From positions 1 to 13,484 of the forward strand of contig JASEHO010000031.1 in assembly GCA_030018505.1 (NCBI GenBank): a stretch of 13,484 nt of DNA, read 5' to 3'. Made by a program: the position numbers and the translations under genes. The notes beneath the pieces were generated by a model, which worked only from the letters and a program-made list of their open reading frames with translations, did no database searches and was not told the origin of the DNA. Below are positions 7,464 through 13,484 of this stretch, piece by piece. Position 1 is the first letter of the stretch, and every line of letters begins with the position of its first letter. This DNA comes from a bacterium (GTDB lineage: Bacteria; UBA9089; UBA9088; JAGUXG01).

Positions 7464-8582
7464 ATGTTGACAATGGAGCGGCTTGTCCATGATATGGTAG
7501 AAAGGGGAGCCTCAGATATACATCTGACGATTGGCGTCCCACCCCAGCTCAGGGTTGATGGACTAATGACTCCAGTAGAGGGTGCAGAAAGGCTCACCCC
7601 TGATATGTGCCATCAACTTATTTACTCTGTCCTTACTGATGAACAGAAGAGAAGGTTTGAAGAGGAGTTAGAGTTGGACCTATCTTTTGGAGTAAAGGAT
7701 GTCGGCAGAATAAGAATGAATGTCTTTCGCCAGAGGGGAACTGTAGGAGCAGCCCTTAGAGGCATTCCCAATGAGATTCCGAATTTTGACCAATTAGGGC
7801 TTCCAGCTATAGTTAAAAAGATTTCTGATTTTCCCGCGGGATTGGTTTTGGTCACAGGTCCAACTGGCTCAGGAAAGTCAACCACCCTTGCCTCTATAAT
7901 TGACTATGTCAATACCAATAAAAGGCTTCATATTATCACGGTTGAAGACCCGATTGAATTCCTCCATAGACACAAAAGTTGTATTGTTGTCCAAAGGGAG
8001 GTTGGCGCAGATACAAGGTCTTTTGCCCAATCATTAAAGCATATGCTCAGACAGGACCCAGATGTCATCTTAGTTGGTGAGATGAGGGATTTGGAGACAA
8101 TATCTGCGGCTATAACCATAGCTGAGACAGGACACCTGGTTTTTGCCACATTACATACTACAGATGCCATTCAGTCTGTAAATAGGATAATAGATGTCTT
8201 TTCCCCAGAGCAACAGCAACAGATAAAAGCTCAACTTTCCTTTGTCTTAAAGTCAACATTTTCTCAAACCCTGATTCCTCATGCCAGTGGAAAAGGAAGG
8301 GTCCTCGCCTGCGAAATCCTTATTTCAACCCCAGCCATTTCAAATCTCATCCGCGAGGGAAAGATACACCAGGCTTACACCATTATGCAGGCAAGCAAAC
8401 AGTTTGGAATGCAGACAATGAATGCATCTCTATCTGAGCTTTATAAGAGGGGGATAATTACTTATGATGATGCCCTAAACCACACTCAGGACCCAGAAAG
8501 CCTGAAGAAGATAATCGGTGGAGGGCCTGCAGCAGCCGCTCAACCTACTATGCGAGCAGTAGGAGGATATGGAGGGCATTAG
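7464..8582 (+). CDS. pilT: Type IV pilus retraction ATPase PilT
   Basis: The product is a hexameric motor predicted to depolymerise pili for twitching motility or DNA uptake. The 372-residue length is typical. Motifs in order are ASDIHL (16-21) and the PAS-like N-terminal domain, Walker A GPTGSGKST (132-140), the Asp box ITVEDPIEF (158-166), Walker B VILVGEMRD (201-209) and the His box GHLVFATLHTTDA (223-235). The C-terminal AISNLIREGK (291-300) corresponds to the AIRNLIRE motif that marks PilT retraction ATPases. The tail after 350 is Gly/Ala-rich and probably disordered. AAGGAG at 7450-7455 sets the ATG at 7464; a second in-frame ATG three codons later is possible. A stretch around the Walker A codons is identical at the DNA level to the same region of pilB. 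Confidence 0.95.
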   Translation: MLTMERLVHDMVERGASDIHLTIGVPPQLRVDGLMTPVEGAERLTPDMCHQLIYSVLTDEQKRRFEEELELDLSFGVKDVGRIRMNVFRQRGTVGAALRGIPNEIPNFDQLGLPAIVKKISDFPAGLVLVTGPTGSGKSTTLASIIDYVNTNKRLHIITVEDPIEFLHRHKSCIVVQREVGADTRSFAQSLKHMLRQDPDVILVGEMRDLETISAAITIAETGHLVFATLHTTDAIQSVNRIIDVFSPEQQQQIKAQLSFVLKSTFSQTLIPHASGKGRVLACEILISTPAISNLIREGKIHQAYTIMQASKQFGMQTMNASLSELYKRGIITYDDALNHTQDPESLKKIIGGGPAAAAQPTMRAVGGYGGH

Positions 8583-8716
8583 ATAGAGTGGTTAATGGTG
8601 TATTTCCAATTTCTAATTTCGGATTTTCAATCTCCAATGTTATGCATCTTAAACCTAAACGAAGGCTGTTATATTTGAACTTTTACGAATTCTAAACTCT
8701 ATTCTCAAATCAGATT
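8583..8716. repeat. Intergenic stretch with 'ccaatttctaatttc' words
   Basis: Bases 8603-8638 consist of reiterated variants of ccaattt/ctaattt/ccaat with no strong hairpin. They belong to the same style of word-like repeat seen elsewhere in the window. The remainder up to 8716 carries the candidate promoter of the aminotransferase. No terminator hairpin for pilT is evident. Confidence 0.4.
8675..8705 (+). promoter_or_regulatory. Candidate promoter of the aminotransferase gene
   Basis: TTGAAC (8675-8680), a 19-nt spacer and TATTCT (8700-8705) precede the ATG at 8717 by 11 bases. Both boxes match consensus at four of six positions, so it is the weakest of the near-leaderless promoters here. 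The bases before the ATG contain no Shine-Dalgarno sequence. Confidence 0.35.
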
Positions 8717-9853
8717 ATGATTGCAAAAGTTGTTAGGGATATTCCTGCATCTGGGATAAGAAGGTTTTTTGACATCCTGGCTACGATGAAGGATGTCATT
8801 AGCTTAGGGGTTGGGGAGCCAGACTTTCCCACACCCTGGCAGATTAGGGAAGAGGCAATCTACTCTATTGAAAAGGGCTGGACAACTTACACCTCCAATG
8901 CCGGGCTGATTGAACTTCGAGAAAAGATAGCTGAAACACTTTGCTATAAACATAATCTTTTATACAACCCTCTGTCTGAAATTCTAATCACTCAAGGAGT
9001 CTCCCAGGGAATAGATTTGGCGCTAAGAGCTATATTGAATCCAGGTGATGAGGTGCTTATTCCAGAGCCATCCTATGTCTCTTATAAACCTTGCACTTTA
9101 TTAGCCGGGGGAAAGCCTGTTGCAATTCCCACCCTGTATGAAGATAGATTCAAAATAAGACCAAAGGCTATTTCCGACGCCATATCTGATAAGACAAAGG
9201 CTATAATTCTTTGCTATCCAAACAATCCAACAGGTGTAAGCTATACCAAAGATGAGCTTCTTGGCTTAGCTGATCTCTGCAAAAAGAATAATCTGATCGT
9301 TATCTCAGACGAGATATACGAACACCTATCCTATGAACAGCCTCATATCCCCTTTGCCTCTTTAGAGACAGAGAAGACTATTTATCTCTCTGGTTTCTCA
9401 AAGGGTTATGCTATGACAGGATGGAGGGTTGGATATGCAGCAGCTAAAAGTGATATTATCTCTGCGATGTGTAAGATTCAGCAATATACAATACTCTGCC
9501 CACCTACAATATCACAAAGAGCGGCAATCTCTGCCCTATCCTCTAATAGCTGGAATGAGATGAAGGAAGAGTATGAAAAGAGGAGAAATCTAATGGTCTC
9601 TGGCTTAAATTCAATTGGATTGGAATGCCTTCTGCCTGATGGTGCTATCTTTGCCTTTCCTTCAGTTAAAAGTTCCTGCCTTTCTTCCTCTGAGTTTGCC
9701 GAAAGACTCTTATTCTCTGAAAAGGTTGCTGTTGTTCCAGGGGATGCCTTTGGTGAGTGTGGAGAAGGGTTTGTTAGAACATGCTTTGCCGTAAAAGAGG
9801 ATAAGATAGAAGAATCCCTTATCAGGATAAAGAGGTTTTTGACAAAATTATAA
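8717..9853 (+). CDS. Class I/II PLP-dependent aminotransferase (aspartate/alanine aminotransferase-like)
   Basis: This fold-type I aminotransferase of 378 residues opens with SGIRRFFDILATMKDVISLGVGEPDF (12-37), typical of a widespread bacterial and archaeal aspartate-aminotransferase-like branch. N170 in NNPTG, D198 in SDEIY and Y201 hold the cofactor. K229 in SGFSKGYAMTGW forms the PLP Schiff base and R237 in GWRVGY binds its phosphate. The C-terminal FVRTCFA carries the arginine for the substrate carboxylate. Exact substrate specificity cannot be read from sequence. Its convergent neighbour is aspartate dehydrogenase, so supplying or consuming aspartate is a reasonable inference. The gene is probably monocistronic. 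Confidence 0.9.
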   Translation: MIAKVVRDIPASGIRRFFDILATMKDVISLGVGEPDFPTPWQIREEAIYSIEKGWTTYTSNAGLIELREKIAETLCYKHNLLYNPLSEILITQGVSQGIDLALRAILNPGDEVLIPEPSYVSYKPCTLLAGGKPVAIPTLYEDRFKIRPKAISDAISDKTKAIILCYPNNPTGVSYTKDELLGLADLCKKNNLIVISDEIYEHLSYEQPHIPFASLETEKTIYLSGFSKGYAMTGWRVGYAAAKSDIISAMCKIQQYTILCPPTISQRAAISALSSNSWNEMKEEYEKRRNLMVSGLNSIGLECLLPDGAIFAFPSVKSSCLSSSEFAERLLFSEKVAVVPGDAFGECGEGFVRTCFAVKEDKIEESLIRIKRFLTKL

Positions 9854-9862
9854 CTTAAGGTC

Positions 9863-9888
9863 AGGGAAAAAAGAATTGAGAATTTTTC
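9863..9888. terminator. Weak A+T-rich hairpin between convergent genes
   Basis: A run of A followed by AGAATT, GAG and AATTTTT forms a short imperfect A+T hairpin in the 33-bp gap between the two convergent genes. It could end transcription on both strands because A-rich and T-rich flanks lie on either side. The stem is weak and contains no G+C clamp. Confidence 0.25.
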
Positions 9889-10678
9889 ATGTTCCTATCT
9901 TCACTGGGCTGGCAATCTGTTTTAGAAGGGCTATAGCAGATAAAGAGGCCAGATAGCTTGTCTTTGGGTTTGTTGGTGAAGGAAGGTTTTCACACCTGAC
10001 AAAAATCCTGCCTGATCTTCCGATTATCTCAATCTCATGGATATTTTTATCTATCTTTGGGTCAGCCACAATCTTAACCCTTGTCTTTTGGATACCTATT
10101 CCAGACAGGCTTAAGACTGCGGCTACATTGATGTTTGCTGGAAACCCTTTTATGGCCTCCTCTGCTGTTCCAGAGAAGACTACCCTTTCTTCTTTAATCT
10201 CAGATAGGTTTATATCTTTAAGATACGGCGCATCCTTTAGTGCCAATGGAGGCTTTCTTGTGGTTAGGGTTACACCTTCCACATTTGCACAGGATGCAGC
10301 CTTTAGCCCATCTACCCCAGCTATAGCACCTGAGGGAAGATAGACCCTTATCCCCTTCTTTTCTGCCAAAGCTAAGAGATCTTCTCTTCCAAGCAACCCT
10401 CCAACACTCATTATCATCATATCCTTTCCATTTTCAATAGCTAAAGGAAAGGCTATCTTAGCCACCTCTTGTGAGGCTGATTCTATGATTAAGTCAACCC
10501 TGGATATAAGTTCGGAAAGGCTATCTATGGCTGGCGTATCTTGGAATAGCAAAGAAAGTCTCTCTGCCTTATCCCTTTCAACATCACTTAGAGAGACAAG
10601 TTTTAGACCTGGAATATCTAATATTGCCCTGGCAATCTCTCCTCCAATCGCACCACATCCAATTATCCCTACTTTCAT
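9887..10678 (-). CDS. nadX: L-aspartate dehydrogenase
   Basis: The enzyme oxidises L-aspartate with NAD(P)+ to iminoaspartate, which quinolinate synthase uses for NAD synthesis. It replaces oxygen-dependent L-aspartate oxidase and suits an anaerobe. At 263 residues the length is normal. The Rossmann motif GIIGCGAIGGEIA lies at 4-16. Family signatures are LPSGAIAGVDGLKAA (114-128), TRKPP (140-144), FPANINVAA (179-187) and NPKTSYLASLS (237-247), with the catalytic histidine at 214 in NIHEIE. I chose the ATG at 10678, preceded by GGGAAG; a TTG at 10693 would add five residues before the glycine-rich loop and is less likely. The gene is transcribed toward the aminotransferase and away from kdsB. 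nadA and nadC are not in the window. Confidence 0.94.
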   Translation of the reverse strand: MKVGIIGCGAIGGEIARAILDIPGLKLVSLSDVERDKAERLSLLFQDTPAIDSLSELISRVDLIIESASQEVAKIAFPLAIENGKDMMIMSVGGLLGREDLLALAEKKGIRVYLPSGAIAGVDGLKAASCANVEGVTLTTRKPPLALKDAPYLKDINLSEIKEERVVFSGTAEEAIKGFPANINVAAVLSLSGIGIQKTRVKIVADPKIDKNIHEIEIIGRSGRIFVRCENLPSPTNPKTSYLASLSAIALLKQIASPVKIGT

Positions 10679-10731
10679 AGAAATTCTTCCCAATGTTGGG
10701 ATAGACTATCTTTTATAAATCTACAGAGAAT

Positions 10732-10761
10732 ATTATACGGAAGAATAAATTGAGTTTGCAA
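10732..10761 (-). promoter_or_regulatory. Candidate promoter of nadX
   Basis: On the minus strand TTGCAA (10761-10756), an 18-nt spacer and a perfect TATAAT (10737-10732) predict a start near 10725 and a leader of about 47 nt. Unlike its divergent neighbour kdsB, nadX has a real leader with a weak GGGAAG ribosome binding site. Confidence 0.5.
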
Positions 10762-10774
10762 TAAAAGATAACTT

Positions 10775-10793
10775 ATTAAGGATTAAGGATTAG
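10775..10793. repeat. Short tandem 'attaagg' repeat
   Basis: The seven-base unit ATTAAGG occurs about two and a half times between the divergent nadX and kdsB promoters. It is short and may be a remnant of the word-like repeats seen elsewhere, or a binding site. Confidence 0.4.
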
Positions 10794-10818
10794 AGGGTAT
10801 TGTAAAGGTGATTTTTTG

Positions 10819-10848
10819 TTGACATAGGCTCAAATCCACAAGTAGAAT
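10819..10848 (+). promoter_or_regulatory. Leaderless promoter of kdsB
   Basis: A perfect TTGACA (10819-10824), an 18-nt spacer and TAGAAT (10843-10848) are followed by exactly seven bases and then the kdsB ATG at 10856. The expected transcription start coincides with the start codon. No Shine-Dalgarno sequence is present. This is the clearest leaderless architecture in the window. Confidence 0.75.
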
Positions 10849-10855
10849 AGGTTTA

Positions 10856-11584
10856 ATGTCTGATATAGATTTCGAACCCAAAATTATAGGTGTTATTCCA
10901 GCAAGATTTTCTTCAACAAGATTTCCCGGAAAGGTCTTAGCAGATCTATGGGGAAAGCCAATGCTTTGGTGGACATATAACCAGGCAATAAAAGCCCTTC
11001 CAAATATTATCATTACTACAGATGATGAGAGGGTAAAGAATGTAGCAGAGGACTTTGGCGCAGATGTGGTAATGACCTCTCCGTCCCATCCCTCAGGCAC
11101 AGACAGGGTGGCAGAGGCAGTTTCTAATATTGATGTGGATATGGTCATAAATATTCAAGCAGATGAGCCACTTATTCCACCTGAAATGATACGACAGGTA
11201 ACAGAACTCTTAAATGAACAAGGCGTTTTTATGGCAACCTTGCGGAAAAAGATAGAAAAAAAGGAGGCAGAAGACCATAATATAGTCAAGGTTGTCTGCG
11301 ACATAGAGGATTACGCCTTATACTTTTCTCGCTCAGCCATCCCTTACAACGGAGATTTTTATAAGCACATCGGCATTTATGGATACAAAAAAGATTTCCT
11401 GATGGATTTTGTGAAGCTCTCTCCTACCCCACTTGAAAAGCAAGAAAGATTGGAGCAACTCAGGGCATTAGAGCATGGATACAGGACAAAGGTCGGTTTA
11501 ACAAGGCATAACTCCATCTCTGTGGACACTCAAGAAGATCTTGATGTAATCTTAAAGTCAAACTACCAAGAATACTTAGTGTAA
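10856..11584 (+). CDS. kdsB: 3-deoxy-manno-octulosonate cytidylyltransferase (CMP-Kdo synthetase)
   Basis: The enzyme activates Kdo with CTP to CMP-Kdo for the inner core of lipopolysaccharide, in the cytosol. The 242-residue length is normal. Signatures are the nucleotide-binding IGVIPARFSSTRFPGK (11-26), TTDDERV (54-60), HPSGTDRVAEA (78-88), NIQADEP (99-105) with the metal-binding aspartate, RSAIPY (159-164), HIGIYGY (171-177), EQLRALEHGY (200-209) and SVDTQEDL (222-229). It implies an outer membrane with Kdo-containing lipopolysaccharide. The rest of the Kdo pathway (kdsA, kdsC, kdsD, waaA) is absent from the window, so the gene is isolated here. The gene downstream has a different role and its own promoter. 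Confidence 0.97.
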   Translation: MSDIDFEPKIIGVIPARFSSTRFPGKVLADLWGKPMLWWTYNQAIKALPNIIITTDDERVKNVAEDFGADVVMTSPSHPSGTDRVAEAVSNIDVDMVINIQADEPLIPPEMIRQVTELLNEQGVFMATLRKKIEKKEAEDHNIVKVVCDIEDYALYFSRSAIPYNGDFYKHIGIYGYKKDFLMDFVKLSPTPLEKQERLEQLRALEHGYRTKVGLTRHNSISVDTQEDLDVILKSNYQEYLV

Positions 11585-11591
11585 TTTTTGT

Positions 11592-11621
11592 TTGCTATAT
11601 TTTGTATTTTTTTGGTATATT
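11592..11621 (+). promoter_or_regulatory. Leaderless promoter of acsD
   Basis: TTGCTA (11592-11597), an 18-nt spacer and TATATT (11616-11621) sit six bases before the ATG at 11628. The predicted transcription start falls on the start codon, and no Shine-Dalgarno sequence precedes it. The first box matches TTGACA at four of six positions and the second matches TATAAT at five of six. Confidence 0.5.
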
Positions 11622-11627
11622 TATGTT

Positions 11628-12968
11628 ATGGCAAAGATAGAATGGTTGAAAGAGGAGTACAAGACTAAGATTAGGGAGAATGAATATCTTGGTATTGGGG
11701 GCGAGAATTGCTTTCCATTTCAAGGCTTTGAAGGGAATATTCCGCATTCTCCTAAGATTGGCCTGGAGATATATGATTCTCCGGGTGAGGATTGGCCAGA
11801 GGCAGTAAAAGAGCCTTATCTGGAGGTATGGAAAGATCCAGTTATGTGGGCAAAGGAGGTAGAGAGAAAGTATCAGCCTGATATTCTTTGTTTGCAATTA
11901 GAGTCAACTAACCCAATGGGTCAGGATGCCTCGCCTGAAAAAGCAGGAGAGACTGCCAAAGCTATCGCTTCTGCAACAACCCTGCCTTTGATTATCTATG
12001 GATGTGGAAATGCTGAAAAGGATGCTAATGTTCTGAAGCGAGTAGCAGAGGTTTTGCCCAAAAAGGTGGTTTTAGGTCCTGTCCAGGAAGGAAACTATAA
12101 CATCCTCGGAGCATCTTGTTTAGCTTATGGCCACTATATTATTGCCCAGACCCCGACAGATGTCAACCTTTGCAAACAGCTCAATATCCTCCTTTCTAAT
12201 TTAGGTCTCTCTTTAGATAAGATAATTATTGATCCTACCCCCTCCTCCCTCGGTTATGGCTTAGAATATACCTATTCTGCGATGGAGAAGATACGCTCTG
12301 CCTGCTTTCAGACAAATGATGACAAGCTCAACCTGCCTATGATTGGCAATATAGGAAAGGAGGTCTGGAAGATAAAGGAGGTAAAGATTGATGATGAGAA
12401 GATGGGAGAGACCAAAACAAGGGGCATCTTCTTTGAGGCAATTACTGCTATCTCCTTTATCCTTGCTGGAGCGGATGTGGTTGTTGTTCGTCATCCAAAG
12501 ACTTTGGCTTTGCTCAGGGGTTGGCTGGGAAAAATGCAAGAAAGTAGGGAGTCAGAAGCAAAAATAGAAAAGTTAAAAGTGAAAAGTGAAAAGTTGGAAG
12601 CTGGGAGTCTGGAGTCTGGAGATAGAAGGCAGGGAAAAGGAGAGCCGTTTGATGTAATTATTCAGTCTGCTTTTGCTGTCTTTCGTGAGTTGGGTGGAGG
12701 GCTGGCTGATGGGGCATATAAGAATGCCCTGTTCTTAGAATTAGAGCAACATTCATTAGAAGCCAAAAAGGATCTTCCCCTGCCAAAGCCTTTGGTTTAT
12801 AAAGAGCAGGAGATAGGCGGGCTTTCTGGGGATATAATCTGCGGCAATATACTCATTATGATAGGCTGCCAAGACAGTAAGAGCTTAAACCAATATCTCC
12901 TCTGCTCAGGGCTATCTTATGGAATAGGGCTGTCATTTACTGAAACACTAAATATAGTTTATAAATAA
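11628..12968 (+). CDS. acsD: Acetyl-CoA synthase corrinoid iron-sulfur protein small (delta) subunit fused to a degenerate GxxExxY-like domain
   Basis: Residues 1-303 are the AcsD/CdhD TIM-barrel subunit of the corrinoid iron-sulfur protein, which carries the methyl group to acetyl-CoA synthase in the Wood-Ljungdahl pathway. Family landmarks include GGENCFPFQGFEGNIP (24-39), the glycine-cysteine loop YGCGNAEKD (124-132), QEGNYNILGASC (153-164), DVNLCKQLNILL (178-189), IDPTPSSLGYGLEY (201-214) and a terminal GADVVVVRHP (281-290). Known bacterial AcsD proteins end shortly after that motif, at roughly 310-320 residues. This one continues to 446 through a charged, repeat-derived linker (304-339) and a GxxExxY-like domain (about 340-440). 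I chose ATG 11628. A TTG at 11592 would add a hydrophobic MLYFVFFWYIYV, but that stretch is the promoter. No acsB, acsC or acsE is adjacent. Function of the extended form is uncertain. Confidence 0.88.
   Translation: MAKIEWLKEEYKTKIRENEYLGIGGENCFPFQGFEGNIPHSPKIGLEIYDSPGEDWPEAVKEPYLEVWKDPVMWAKEVERKYQPDILCLQLESTNPMGQDASPEKAGETAKAIASATTLPLIIYGCGNAEKDANVLKRVAEVLPKKVVLGPVQEGNYNILGASCLAYGHYIIAQTPTDVNLCKQLNILLSNLGLSLDKIIIDPTPSSLGYGLEYTYSAMEKIRSACFQTNDDKLNLPMIGNIGKEVWKIKEVKIDDEKMGETKTRGIFFEAITAISFILAGADVVVVRHPKTLALLRGWLGKMQESRESEAKIEKLKVKSEKLEAGSLESGDRRQGKGEPFDVIIQSAFAVFRELGGGLADGAYKNALFLELEQHSLEAKKDLPLPKPLVYKEQEIGGLSGDIICGNILIMIGCQDSKSLNQYLLCSGLSYGIGLSFTETLNIVYK
12537..12644 (+). repeat. Repeat-type DNA read in frame as a linker inside acsD
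   Basis: The DNA consists of reiterated words: aaagt(t/g)aaaagtgaa variants at 12568-12600 and ggagtct repeated at 12604-12620. These are in the same style as the intergenic repeats at 7342-7440 and 12981-13021. Translated in frame it gives a Lys/Glu/Ser-rich stretch (residues 304-339, with KLKVKSEKLEAGSLES at its centre), probably disordered or helical. It begins where AcsD homologues normally stop. Confidence 0.65.
12645..12965 (+). other. Degenerate GxxExxY (PD-(D/E)XK-like) domain encoded at the acsD 3' end
   Basis: Residues 340-446 align by eye with GxxExxY proteins (TIGR04256/PF13366). The matching parts are DVIIQSAFAVFRELGGGL (the family's AF-VHRELGPGL), GLADGAY (358-364) in place of GLLESVY, YKNALFLEL, PLP-LVYK and SGLSYGIGLSF near the end (family TGL-R-GLLINF). 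The signature glutamate is aspartate (D361). The Asp of the nuclease core appears kept (D402 in GDII), but the E-x-K that follows in the family (IVELK) is LIMIG here, so nuclease activity is not expected. A few residues are missing near 413-420. The family assignment is from memory, not a search. Confidence 0.65.
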
Positions 12969-12980
12969 GTTAAGAGTTAT

Positions 12981-13021
12981 GAGTGTATAGTTAATAGTTA
13001 GACGATTAAAACTATACACTC
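12981..13021. repeat. 12-bp perfect inverted repeat before the SPFH gene
   Basis: GAGTGTATAGTT (12981-12992) is followed after 17 bases by its reverse complement AACTATACACTC (13010-13021). The stem can be extended with a two-base bulge. No T-run follows, so it is a poor intrinsic terminator. It lies between the acsD stop and the ribosome binding site of the next gene. Confidence 0.7.
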
Positions 13022-13048
13022 AACACTAATTTGAGGAGGTAAAAAACA

Positions 13049-13484
13049 ATGAATGACTTAAAAGGGACAATGACTTTGGTAAAGATTGGGACATGGGTGC
13101 TTATGCTTCTTATACTTGTTCTTGCCCTTAATCCTTTCGTCTTGGTAGGGCCTGGTGAACGTGGCGTGGTAACAAGGTTTGGTGCAGTGCAGGAGACCAT
13201 AAAGAACGAGGGATTGAATTTTAGAATTCCTCTGATGGAAAAGGTTGTTTTGGTAGATATCAAGGTGCGCAAGCGCGAATGTAGTGCCAGTGCCGCTAGC
13301 AAGGATCTGCAGACTGTTCAGATACAGATTACCTTGAACTATAGCCTGAATCCACTGACAGTCAATAAACTGTGGCAAGAGATAGGCCAGGATTTTGAAA
13401 GCAGGATAGTTGACCCGGCTATTCAAGAGTCAGTAAAGGCAATAACTGCACAATTTACCGCAGAAGAGCTTATCCAAAAACGGA
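13049..13484 (+). CDS. Prohibitin/SPFH (band 7) family membrane protein, 3' end beyond the window
   Basis: The first 145 codons are present. An uncleaved N-terminal membrane anchor spans about residues 13-33 (GTWVLMLLILVLALNPFVLVG). The SPFH domain follows, with GPGERGVVTRFGAVQETIKNEGLNFRIPLMEKVV typical of the family. The segment SKDLQTVQIQITLNYSLNP and then IGQDFESRIVDPAIQESVKAITAQFTAEELIQKR is closer to prohibitins than to HflK, HflC or flotillin. Such proteins form membrane-associated ring or cage assemblies that organise membranes or restrain FtsH-type proteases; which applies here is unknown. GAGGAGGT (13033-13040) is a strong ribosome binding site 8 bases before ATG. The missing C-terminus would probably hold the coiled coil. 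Confidence 0.92.
   Translation, partial: MNDLKGTMTLVKIGTWVLMLLILVLALNPFVLVGPGERGVVTRFGAVQETIKNEGLNFRIPLMEKVVLVDIKVRKRECSASAASKDLQTVQIQITLNYSLNPLTVNKLWQEIGQDFESRIVDPAIQESVKAITAQFTAEELIQKR

Noticed and set aside
10679..10693. TTG start adding five residues to nadX
   Set aside because: The ATG at 10678 places the Rossmann loop at the usual distance, and GGGAAG then serves as its ribosome binding site.
11592..11627. Upstream TTG start giving acsD a hydrophobic N-terminal segment
   Set aside because: The hydrophobic residues come from T-rich promoter DNA, AcsD is cytosolic, and the -10 box and ATG at 11628 explain the region better.
12981..13021. Intrinsic terminator after acsD
   Set aside because: The stem is A+T-rich and is not followed by a T-run on the plus strand.

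Overview
The window reads as a chromosomal segment of an anaerobic bacterium with two membranes. The two-membrane inference rests on kdsB, which activates Kdo for lipopolysaccharide. The anaerobic, acetyl-CoA-pathway inference rests on a corrinoid iron-sulfur protein small subunit (acsD/cdhD family). A pilB/pilT pair indicates type IV pili or a related machine. Coding DNA is moderately A+T-rich with many AGG/AGA arginine codons. Intergenic DNA carries short word-like reiterated and inverted repeats, which I associate loosely with uncultivated lineages such as Omnitrophota or neighbouring candidate phyla. That placement is only a guess. I see no rRNA, tRNA, CRISPR array, transposase or phage gene.

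Layout. From 52 to 2970 (minus strand) lies a UvrD/PcrA-type helicase fused to an iron-sulfur RecB-like nuclease. From 3276 to 5059 (plus) is a ribH-purB pair with a 4-bp overlap. From 5168 to 7136 a small BON-like protein precedes pilB. A 327-bp gap rich in inverted repeats separates pilB from pilT (7464-8582). A class I aminotransferase (8717-9853) converges on a minus-strand aspartate dehydrogenase, nadX (9887-10678). kdsB (10856-11584) is divergent from nadX. It is followed by an acsD gene (11628-12968) whose product is about 120 residues too long, then by the start of a prohibitin/SPFH membrane protein that runs off the window at 13484.

Two things stand out. First, the acetyl-CoA-pathway protein is fused, through a linker made from repeat-type DNA, to a C-terminal domain that aligns by eye with the GxxExxY (PD-(D/E)XK-like) family. 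The catalytic E-x-K of that domain appears lost. Second, several genes (helicase, BON-like, kdsB, acsD and less clearly the aminotransferase) have sigma70-like promoters with an 18-19 nt spacer whose -10 box lies only 6-11 nt before the ATG, with no Shine-Dalgarno sequence. They would be leaderless or nearly so. ribH, pilB, pilT and the SPFH gene instead have clear ribosome binding sites, so the organism probably uses both modes of translation initiation.

The genes are mostly housekeeping: repair, riboflavin, purine, NAD and Kdo metabolism, pilus motors and one-carbon metabolism. They look like independent units rather than one dedicated system.
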